DNA of 5,515 bases from Bacteroidales bacterium. GTDB lineage: Bacteria; Bacteroidota; Bacteroidia; Bacteroidales; F082. Under the pieces are notes generated by a model. That model saw nothing but the letters and a program-made list of their open reading frames with translations, searched no databases and was not told the DNA's origin. Location of the stretch: positions 1-5,515 of the forward strand of contig JAOZNY010000195.1 in NCBI GenBank assembly GCA_029933565.1, in the 5' to 3' direction. A program made the position numbers and the translations under genes. Positions 1-5,515 of the stretch are shown here, one piece after another (position 1 is the stretch's first letter; each line of letters starts with the position of its first letter).

Positions 1-1731
1 TCATTAGTTCCATTTAAAAGAAGTTCTTTTTTCAATAAAGAAAACAACCTAACCTATATCGGTGATGGTGAAATTGGTGGAAAGGCCAACGGACTTCTGA
101 TGATCAATAGTATTTTGAAAGAAGGACTTGAGAACTCTATGTTTCCTGAGTTTGAAGTAGGTGTGCCAAACCTTTGCATTATACGCACTAAAGTTTTCGA
201 GGCTTTTATGCAGAGAAATAATTTGTATAAAATTGCTTTATCGAAACTTCCCGACGATAGAATTGCCCATGCATTTCAAAAGGCCGAACTTCCATTTGAG
301 ATACTTGGTGATTTAAGATCTCTTATTTCTCAGGTGTATTCGCCCTTGGCTGTTAGATCGTCAAGTATGCTTGAAGATGCTAAAGACGAGCCTTTTGCAG
401 GTATTTACGAAACTAAAATGACGCCAAACAATCAGGCCGATATAAGTACAAGGTTTAAAAAATTGGTTGAGGCCATAAAGTTTGTGTATGCATCTACATT
501 TTTTAAGGCGGCTAAGGATTATATGAAAGCCACTCCTTATAAAACTGAAGATGAAAGGATGGCAATAATAATCCAGGAGGTTGTAGGAAGTCAGCATGAA
601 AAACTATTTTACCCAAATGTTTCGGGTGTTATTCGTTCCTATAATTATTATTCTTTTGGCAACAGTAAGCCAACTGATGGTGTTGTTAATTTGGCGATGG
701 GCTTAGGAAAAACTGTAGTTGAGAATGAACCAACCTGGTATTTTGCACCTACATTTCCAAAAACCGATCCGCCTTTTAACTCAATTGGCGAAATGATGAA
801 GAACACCCAAAATAACTTTTGGGCTGTAAATATGTCAAATGTTAAAACTTACGATCCTGTAAAAGAAACTGAGTTTCTTACTCTTAGTAATATTGATGAG
901 GCCGAAAAGCATGGAACACTTAAACACATAGCATCAACACTGGATTCTGGCTCTGGTAGGGTAATTATGGGTGTTGGAAAAAAAGGCCCACGAATTTTGA
1001 CTTTTGCCCCAATTTTGAGGTTGGGAGAAATTCGTTTAACGGAATTGATAACTCACCTTATTGAGATAAGTGAGAAGGCCATTGAAAATCCTGTTGAAAT
1101 TGAGTTTGCGCTAACCCTTAATGAAAATAATGTACATAAGTTTGGATTCTTGCAAGTGAGACCGATGAATGTTTCCGATGAAAAAGTTGATGTTAGTGCT
1201 GATGAGTTAAGCAGTAAAGATAATCTTTGTTCCTCAACTACTGTTTTGGGTAATGGTGTCAACAATGCCATAAGTGATATTATTTATTTAAAAAGAAAAG
1301 ACATCGATATTTCAACGGCTTATAAAATTGCTGAAGAAATAGAGGTGCTCAATAACCAATACATTGAGCAAGACAAAAAGTATTTGCTAATGGGTTTTGG
1401 TCGTTGGGGTACTTCCGATGCATGGGCAGGAATTCCGGTTGGTTTTGGTCAAATATCAAAAGCAGCAGTAATAGTGGAGGCTCCCATGAAGGGAATGAAT
1501 TCAGAATTAAGTCAAGGCTCGCACTTCTTTCATAATTTAAGTGCGTTTAAAATTGTGTACTTTTCCATACCCTATTCCGGACAGTATCCTGTTGACTGGG
1601 AGTGGCTTGAACAAATGGAGCCGGTATATGAAACAGAAAATATTGTTCAGTTGAAACTGGCAGAACCATTGCAGGTAAAAGTTGATGGAGAAAGTGGAAG
1701 GGGTTTTGTTAAGAAAGGGAAAAATGAGTGA
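1..1731 (+). CDS. PEP/pyruvate-binding (PPDK N-terminal-like) protein, 5'-truncated by the window edge
   Basis: The frame is open from base 1 to the TGA at 1729-1731, giving 576 visible residues. The ATG at 100 is not the start: the family's ATP-binding glycine-lysine motif (GDGEIGGKANGL, 61-96) is encoded upstream of it, so the true start is outside the window. Other motifs in order, numbering from base 1: RSSSMLED (119-126), FAGIYE, VYASTF, QEVVGS (192-197), GLGKTVV, EIEFA with E368, and LQVRP with Q385 and R387. These match the ATP-grasp nucleotide-binding half of pyruvate phosphate dikinase/PEP synthase. Next come GFGRWGT (465-471) and GSHFFHNL (506-513), shared with the downstream paralogue. 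There is no canonical TGGxTSHAAI phosphohistidine motif and no TIM barrel, so PEP synthase activity is not supported. From memory, related Bacteroidota proteins are about 1000 residues and carry response-regulator-like domains in the N-terminal half; that part cannot be seen here. The biochemical role is unknown. Family assignment is firm; function is not. Confidence 0.9.
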   Translation, partial: SLVPFKRSSFFNKENNLTYIGDGEIGGKANGLLMINSILKEGLENSMFPEFEVGVPNLCIIRTKVFEAFMQRNNLYKIALSKLPDDRIAHAFQKAELPFEILGDLRSLISQVYSPLAVRSSSMLEDAKDEPFAGIYETKMTPNNQADISTRFKKLVEAIKFVYASTFFKAAKDYMKATPYKTEDERMAIIIQEVVGSQHEKLFYPNVSGVIRSYNYYSFGNSKPTDGVVNLAMGLGKTVVENEPTWYFAPTFPKTDPPFNSIGEMMKNTQNNFWAVNMSNVKTYDPVKETEFLTLSNIDEAEKHGTLKHIASTLDSGSGRVIMGVGKKGPRILTFAPILRLGEIRLTELITHLIEISEKAIENPVEIEFALTLNENNVHKFGFLQVRPMNVSDEKVDVSADELSSKDNLCSSTTVLGNGVNNAISDIIYLKRKDIDISTAYKIAEEIEVLNNQYIEQDKKYLLMGFGRWGTSDAWAGIPVGFGQISKAAVIVEAPMKGMNSELSQGSHFFHNLSAFKIVYFSIPYSGQYPVDWEWLEQMEPVYETENIVQLKLAEPLQVKVDGESGRGFVKKGKNE

Positions 1732-1827
1732 ATGATTAAATGTGATAATGATAAAATGCTGAAATATTGATAAGTTAAGATGTTGAAATAAGAGCATTAT
1801 TAAATGAGAAGATACAAAAATGATAGA
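1724..1827 (+). repeat. Degenerate 8-base-period tandem array after gene 1
   Basis: Thirteen consecutive 8-base units can be laid end to end: ATGAGTGA, ATGATTAA, ATGTGATA, ATGATAAA, ATGCTGAA, ATATTGAT, AAGTTAAG, ATGTTGAA, ATAAGAGC, ATTATTAA, ATGAGAAG, ATACAAAA, ATGATAGA. All start with A, twelve start with AT, and eight with ATG; a rough consensus is ATGnTGAA. The array begins inside the last codons of gene 1 and contains its TGA stop. It is not coding as far as I can see. It may be a decayed microsatellite-like sequence; AT-richness adds some chance matches, but the strict phase over 104 bases is hard to dismiss. Confidence 0.6.
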
Positions 1828-1862
1828 TTATTAATGAAAACTTAAACCTATTAAATTTTACA

Positions 1863-1886
1863 TTCACCATTTAATCATTCAGTCAT
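1863..1886 (-). repeat. Inverted copy of the 8-base array
   Basis: Read on the minus strand this stretch is ATGACTGA, ATGATTAA, ATGGTGAA: three units with the same 8-base period and consensus as the array at 1724-1827. One unit is identical to the one at 1732-1739. As a result the spacer is bounded by a perfect 14-base inverted repeat, 1729-1742 against 1868-1881, with 125 bases between the arms. The loop is long and no T-run follows, so I do not call it an intrinsic terminator. Confidence 0.55.
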
Positions 1887-1900
1887 TAATACAATAAAAT

Positions 1901-1904
1901 AGGA
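1901..1904 (+). promoter_or_regulatory. Possible Shine-Dalgarno (AGGA) for the 1909 start
   Basis: AGGA lies four bases before the ATG at 1909, a slightly short spacing. Bacteroidota often depend little on Shine-Dalgarno pairing, so this is weak support. The start is better fixed by the in-frame TAG at 1900-1902, with no other ATG between it and 1909. Confidence 0.35.
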
Positions 1905-1908
1905 AGTT

Positions 1909-4900
1909 ATGAGCGGAGAAAAGCCATTAGAGCAAATAATTGATGAACTGAAGGAAAGGGCGAAAGAACTTAATTGTATCTATAGTGTTCAGGAAATATT
2001 GAATAAGGCAAACAAGACATGTGGAAAATCAATGCAAAGTATTGTTGATATAATTTCGCTTGGATTTCAGTATCCCGAAATATCTTCTGCAAGTATTAGT
2101 TGTCATATTGGATCATTTTACTCAAAAAACTTTAAAGAGTCAGATTGGAATATTAAGGCTGATATTATTATTCAGGATGAGGTAATTGGCGATGTTAGTG
2201 TTTTTTATGACAAAGAAATGCCCAAATCCGATGAGGGGCCATTTTTAAAAGAAGAAGTAAAATTGCTTGAAAGTATTGCTGAGAGAATTGGTTTACAGAT
2301 ACTTCACGAACAATTAAAAACAGTTTTTGACACAAAAAAAACTGAAGACTATAAGGCAGAATGGTGGGTAATACTAGAAATGCTTGCTCAAACCGATCCG
2401 AAACTTTTGGTTAGGCTATCCCGAAAAATGGTTAATTATTTGTGCTGGACGGGAGTAAGTCAGGCGGATAAACTATTGGAGAATTTTAGTCCGATTTTTA
2501 AAAGTGGCGATAAACTTTCCAGCGAAGTAAATAAACCATATCAAAGGCAAGAAAACAGGGATTTAATAAAACTTTCCTATGAGATTTTTAATGTTGCCAG
2601 TCAAAATATTCGAGAAAAGGAGATAGTTGATTACATTCAAAAATGGACTAAGGAAGATAGATCTGGGTTTTTATCAGAAATACTTGAGAACTCCGGATCT
2701 TCACTTGCTGAAATAACTTCATCCATTGAACGCTACCACCACATGGCTCCCAATATGATGGAGTTAACTGCACCCCGAAAAAGGAGTTTTACCATTGCCC
2801 TTATTCGCCGTTTGTTAACTGAACAGTACGATTTTATTAACATTGCGAAGAACCATGTAGATATTGACGATTTTAACAATTTATTGCAACATATTATTTC
2901 ACCATTAGGCAGTTATGGTAAGTTAGGAGGCAAAAGTTCTGGATTGTTTTTGGCAGAGCACATACTTAAAGAGTCCTCAAAGAATAACGAACTTCTTTCC
3001 AATGTTAAAACTCCCAAAACATGGTATATTACTTCCGATGGGCTGCTTAGTTTTATGAGTTACAATAATCTCGATGAGATTATGGAGCAGAAGTATAAGG
3101 AGATAGGCCAGGTTAGGCAGGAATATCCTTATGTTATTCATGTTTTTAAAAATTCACTTTTCTCACCCGAAATTATTAAAGGGCTTTTAATGGCGCTGGA
3201 GGATTTTGGTGATTCGCCCTTGGTGATTAGAAGTTCCAGTTTGCTTGAAGATAGGGTAGGTGCTGTTTTTGCAGGAAAGTATAAGAGCCTTTTTATTGCT
3301 AATCAAGGTTCAAAAGAGAAACGGCTCAACGAACTTACTGATGCAATAGCAGAAGTTTATGCCTCAACTTTTGGTCCCGACCCCATTGAATACCGATCGA
3401 ATAATAATCTTCTGGATTTCCATGAAGAAATGGGGATAATGATTCAGGAAGTAGTAGGTTCTAAAGTTGGAAATTATTTTCTGCCCGCTTTTGCAGGCGT
3501 TGCTTTTAGTAGAAATGAGTTCAGGTGGTCAGGTCGAATTAAGGCGGAAGATGGTCTGGTACGACTGGTGCCGGGACTGGGAACCAGAGCTGTTGATCGC
3601 TTGAGCGATGATTATCCTGTGCTGCTTTCACCCGGACAACCCAACCTGAGGGTGAATGTTTCAATTGATGAAATTATTCGCTACTCACCAAAATATATTG
3701 ATGTAATAAACCTTGATAATGAGACATTTGAAACCATAAAAATTGATTTACTTCTGAAGCGTTATGGAAAAGAATATCCCATGTTTAGCAGGGTAATATC
3801 AGTTATAAAACAAGATTATATTCAGCCTGCAAGGCCATTGGGTACTGATTTTAACAGAGATAATTTTGTGGTAAATTTTGAAGGTCTTGTAAAACGAACA
3901 AAGTTCCTAAAAGAAATGAAGGAAATGCTGACCATTCTTCAAAGTCGCTACGGTCAGCCTGTGGATATTGAGTTTGCGCACGATGGTAAGGATTTTTACC
4001 TTTTACAATGCCGTTCGCAAAGTTATGATCAAGAGAGTAAACCTGGTATAATTCCTCTTAACACAGAAATTGAAAAGACTATTTTTTCGGCCAATAAGTT
4101 TATCTCAAATGGAACTGTTACCGGTATTACTCATGTAGTTTATGTCGATCCACAGGAATATGCTAATATTAAGAATCATTCTGATTTACTTACAGTAGGA
4201 AAAGCAATCGGAGTTTTAAATCAACTTCTGCCCAAAAGGCAATTTATTTTAATGGGGCCTGGCCGATGGGGTAGCCGAGGAGATATTAAACTTGGTGTGA
4301 GTATTACCTATTCAGATATCAACAACTCATCAATGCTAATTGAAATTGCTAGGAAAAAGAATGACTATGTGCCTGACGTATCTTTTGGAACACACTTTTT
4401 CCAAGACCTTGTTGAAGCAAATATCAGGTATCTGCCACTTTATCCCGATGAAAGAGGAAACATATTTAATGAAGATTTCCTTAATTTATCATCAAATATT
4501 TTTTCGCAATTAATACCTGAAATGTCTCACCTCGAAAAGGTGATTAGGGTTATCGATATACCTTCTATTTTGTCTGACAGCAACCTAAATGTTTATATGA
4601 ACTCGGATCAGGAGAAGGCTATTGGAGTAATTGAAAAACAGGAAGATACTATTGAAGTGGATTTAATGCCAAAAAAGCGACTTGCTGTTGTTGACAAAGA
4701 TGTGCATTGGCAATGGAGGATGCGTAATATTGAGAAACTTGCCTCAAAACTTGATCCTAAGCGATTTGGTGTTATAGGTTTTTATGTATTTGGTAGCACA
4801 AAAAATGGCACTGCTCGGGCTGAAAGCGATATTGATGTTTTAATTCACTTTAGGGGAAATGAATCGCAAAAGCAAGATCTTAAACTCTGGCTGGAAGGTT

Positions 4901-5094
4901 GGAGCCTAAGCCTGGCACAAATAAATTATGTAAGAACCGGACATAAAACTGCGGGTTTGCTGGATGTTCACATTGTTACTGACAAAGATATTAGTGATCG
5001 AGATAGTTTTGCAATAAAGATTGGTGCAATAACAGATGCCGCCCGACCATTGCGCGTGGGTACTGATATTGAAGATGAAATGGCGGAGGGGTAG
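1909..5094 (+). CDS. GAF-like / PPDK N-terminal-like / nucleotidyltransferase fusion protein
   Basis: Complete 1061-residue protein; an in-frame TAG three codons upstream (1900-1902) fixes the ATG at 1909. Residues about 8-137 resemble the GAF-like sensor domain found in bacterial signalling proteins (LKERAKELNCIYSVQ, then EGPFLKEEVKLLESIAERIG). Residues about 138-330 are a mostly helical linker. The ATP-grasp part follows: GKLGGKSSGL (337-346), RSSSLLED (441-448), FAGKY, QEVVGS (513-518), GLGTRAV, DIEFA with E688, and LLQCR with Q700 and R702. The 12-residue spacing of E688 and Q700 agrees with the PPDK nucleotide site. A block shared with gene 1 comes next: GPGRWGS (783-789) and GTHFFQDL (827-834). 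Residues about 930-1047 are a pol-beta-type nucleotidyltransferase: FGSTKNGTARAESDID (961-976) gives the GS and D974/D976, and LLDVHIV supplies a likely third acid, D1019. No signal peptide or membrane segment is seen, so it is probably cytosolic. The canonical phosphohistidine domain and TIM barrel are absent, so PEP synthase is not supported. I infer a sensory phosphotransfer or nucleotidyl-transfer role; the substrate is unknown. From memory, similar architectures occur in other bacteria. Confidence 0.93.
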   Translation: MSGEKPLEQIIDELKERAKELNCIYSVQEILNKANKTCGKSMQSIVDIISLGFQYPEISSASISCHIGSFYSKNFKESDWNIKADIIIQDEVIGDVSVFYDKEMPKSDEGPFLKEEVKLLESIAERIGLQILHEQLKTVFDTKKTEDYKAEWWVILEMLAQTDPKLLVRLSRKMVNYLCWTGVSQADKLLENFSPIFKSGDKLSSEVNKPYQRQENRDLIKLSYEIFNVASQNIREKEIVDYIQKWTKEDRSGFLSEILENSGSSLAEITSSIERYHHMAPNMMELTAPRKRSFTIALIRRLLTEQYDFINIAKNHVDIDDFNNLLQHIISPLGSYGKLGGKSSGLFLAEHILKESSKNNELLSNVKTPKTWYITSDGLLSFMSYNNLDEIMEQKYKEIGQVRQEYPYVIHVFKNSLFSPEIIKGLLMALEDFGDSPLVIRSSSLLEDRVGAVFAGKYKSLFIANQGSKEKRLNELTDAIAEVYASTFGPDPIEYRSNNNLLDFHEEMGIMIQEVVGSKVGNYFLPAFAGVAFSRNEFRWSGRIKAEDGLVRLVPGLGTRAVDRLSDDYPVLLSPGQPNLRVNVSIDEIIRYSPKYIDVINLDNETFETIKIDLLLKRYGKEYPMFSRVISVIKQDYIQPARPLGTDFNRDNFVVNFEGLVKRTKFLKEMKEMLTILQSRYGQPVDIEFAHDGKDFYLLQCRSQSYDQESKPGIIPLNTEIEKTIFSANKFISNGTVTGITHVVYVDPQEYANIKNHSDLLTVGKAIGVLNQLLPKRQFILMGPGRWGSRGDIKLGVSITYSDINNSSMLIEIARKKNDYVPDVSFGTHFFQDLVEANIRYLPLYPDERGNIFNEDFLNLSSNIFSQLIPEMSHLEKVIRVIDIPSILSDSNLNVYMNSDQEKAIGVIEKQEDTIEVDLMPKKRLAVVDKDVHWQWRMRNIEKLASKLDPKRFGVIGFYVFGSTKNGTARAESDIDVLIHFRGNESQKQDLKLWLEGWSLSLAQINYVRTGHKTAGLLDVHIVTDKDISDRDSFAIKIGAITDAARPLRVGTDIEDEMAEG

Positions 5095-5097
5095 AAG

Positions 5098-5145
5098 AAT
5101 GGAGTAATGGAGTGCTGGAGTGTTGGAAGAATGGAGTTTTGGTGA
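5098..5145 (+). repeat. 8-base tandem array after gene 2
   Basis: Six units in strict 8-base phase start four bases after the stop codon: AATGGAGT, AATGGAGT, GCTGGAGT, GTTGGAAG, AATGGAGT, TTTGGTGA. A slipped seventh unit (TTGGATAG) follows. The consensus is nnTGGAGT. The sequence is G-rich on the plus strand, unlike the surrounding DNA. It shows no coding sign and resembles simple degenerate arrays I associate with Bacteroidales intergenic regions. Confidence 0.75.
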
Positions 5146-5177
5146 TTGGATAGTTGCCCGTTTAATAAAACCACGAG

Positions 5178-5206
5178 CGTCTTTGCGAGCGTAGTGCGGC
5201 AATCTC
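5178..5206 (+). repeat. Dispersed-type intergenic repeat (TTTGCGAGCG...GCAATCTC)
   Basis: The stretch pairs TTTGCGAGCG with GCGGCAATCTC across a short centre. It resembles the common cgtc-a/t-ttgcgag...gcaatctc dispersed repeat that I remember from intergenic regions of many Bacteroidota and some other phyla. It is richer in G+C than its surroundings. TTGC and GCAA form the palindromic core. The identification is from memory; copy number elsewhere in the genome cannot be seen here. Confidence 0.6.
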
Positions 5207-5214
5207 AACTAGGT

Positions 5215-5258
5215 AGTTTAAATAAGACTTAAACTGGCTGAAGATTGCATCTTCAGCC
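5215..5258. repeat. Two abutting perfect hairpins
   Basis: The first hairpin pairs AGTTTAA (5215-5221) with TTAAACT (5229-5235) over a 7-base loop. The second starts at the next base: GGCTGAAGAT (5236-5245) pairs perfectly with ATCTTCAGCC (5249-5258) over a 3-base TGC loop. The second stem could help end transcription of gene 2, but no T-run follows on the plus strand (TTCCAATAAAA comes next), so an intrinsic terminator in that direction is only weakly supported. It may equally be half of a REP-like mobile repeat together with the next palindrome. Confidence 0.7.
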
Positions 5259-5265
5259 TTCCAAT

Positions 5266-5315
5266 AAAAAAAAGTCTGTGACTTTTAGCATGCAAAAGGT
5301 CGAAGTCACAGACTT
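5266..5315 (-). terminator. Intrinsic terminator for the minus-strand metallophosphoesterase, within an imperfect palindrome
   Basis: AAGTCTGTGACTT (5272-5284) and AAGTCACAGACTT (5303-5315) pair perfectly over 13 bases. Plus-strand bases 5266-5273 are eight As, so RNA made from the minus strand has the stem followed directly by a U-run, the standard intrinsic terminator form. The stem begins about 30 bases after the minus-strand stop codon at 5345-5347, as expected for that gene. The centre contains a GCATGC palindrome flanked by TTTT and AAAA, allowing an alternative, longer fold. Confidence 0.75.
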
Positions 5316-5344
5316 CGCCCTTTCGTTCCTTATTGTTTTTGTGA

Positions 5345-5515
5345 CTACACAAGTTCCCTCCAACTACCTTCCAAATCATCCAAATAAAACCGTATTAATG
5401 AAAGTTCGGTGCCATTATGGGCGGCATTCATTGAAATAGTATTTCCAGTTTTTTGCTGCCAGTATCCTGTAATTGAAGTTGATTCGTGAATATGTCCGTG
5501 TAAAGTTAGCATGGG
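5345..5515 (-). CDS. Metallophosphoesterase-like protein, C-terminal 56 residues (5' part beyond the window)
   Basis: On the minus strand the frame is open from the right edge (5515) to a TAG at plus positions 5345-5347. The visible peptide includes LTLHGHIHES near its start, then GYWQQKTGNTISMNAA, and ends LSLIRFYLDDLEGSWRELV. GHIHES fits the last metal-binding GH-x-H motif of calcineurin-like metallophosphoesterases, which in this family is typically followed by a G-x-W...G-x-T-x-x-x-N stretch and a closing beta-strand. This enzyme class uses a two-metal centre to hydrolyse phosphoesters; the substrate cannot be told from the tail. The gene is convergent with gene 2 and has its own terminator at 5266-5315. 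The match is short, so the family call is probable rather than certain; that it is a real coding tail is supported by the motif order and by the well-placed terminator. Confidence 0.75.
   Translation of the reverse strand, partial: PMLTLHGHIHESTSITGYWQQKTGNTISMNAAHNGTELSLIRFYLDDLEGSWRELV

Noticed and set aside
100..1731. ATG at 100 as the start of gene 1
   Set aside because: The frame is open to base 1 and the conserved GGK ATP-binding motif at 61-96 would be lost.
1852..1859. TAAATTTT as a Bacteroidota -7 promoter element (TAnnTTTG) for gene 2
   Set aside because: It lacks the final G and has no convincing TTTG about 20 bases upstream; in AT-rich DNA such a match is expected by chance.
1729..1881. 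Intrinsic terminator for gene 1 from the 14-base inverted repeat
   Set aside because: The arms are separated by 125 bases, are AT-rich and have no following T-run.
1724..1886. CRISPR array
   Set aside because: The repeat unit is 8 bases with no spacers, far from repeat-spacer geometry.
1..5094. Calling either large protein phosphoenolpyruvate synthase or pyruvate phosphate dikinase
   Set aside because: Only the ATP-grasp part is recognisable. The canonical TSH phosphohistidine motif and the PEP/pyruvate TIM barrel are not present in the visible sequence.
4906..5208. Minus-strand open frames overlapping the end of gene 2 and the 8-base array
   Set aside because: They are antisense to a well-supported coding region and read through simple repeats.
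5245..5439. 64-residue plus-strand open frame
   Set aside because: It runs through two hairpins and over the minus-strand metallophosphoesterase tail, and its peptide shows no recognisable motif.

Overview
The window looks like AT-rich chromosomal DNA from a Bacteroidota bacterium, probably of the Bacteroidales/Marinilabiliales kind. This rests on base composition, on the closest remembered protein relatives, and on an intergenic repeat resembling ones seen in that phylum. It is an inference, because there is no rRNA or marker gene to confirm it.

Layout. Positions 1-1731 (+) hold the 3' part of a gene for a PEP/pyruvate-binding (PPDK N-terminal, ATP-grasp type) protein; its start lies outside the window. 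A 177-base spacer (1732-1908) carries a degenerate tandem array with an 8-base period and a short inverted copy of it. Positions 1909-5094 (+) hold a complete 1061-residue protein with a GAF-like sensor domain, a helical linker, a second PPDK N-terminal-like domain and a C-terminal pol-beta-type nucleotidyltransferase. The 250-base convergent gap (5095-5344) is packed with repeats: another 8-base-period array, a dispersed-type repeat, two hairpins, and a larger imperfect palindrome that also makes a good terminator for the minus strand. From 5345 to the right edge, on the minus strand, is the last part of a metallophosphoesterase-like gene, recognised by a GHIHES motif.

How the genes may work together. 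The two large proteins are tandem paralogues over about 500 residues. Both keep the ATP-grasp signature residues of PPDK/PEP synthase (GGK, RSSSxLED, E...QxR), but neither visible sequence has a canonical TGGxTSHAAI phosphohistidine domain or the PEP/pyruvate TIM barrel. They are therefore unlikely to be PEP synthases. Both end this region with a shared GxGRWG...G[ST]HFF block, which I propose may be a strongly diverged phosphohistidine domain. With a GAF sensor at one end and a nucleotidyltransferase at the other, the second protein looks more like a signalling or regulatory phosphotransfer device than a central-metabolism enzyme. No substrate can be named from sequence alone. The metallophosphoesterase is convergent and need not be functionally linked.
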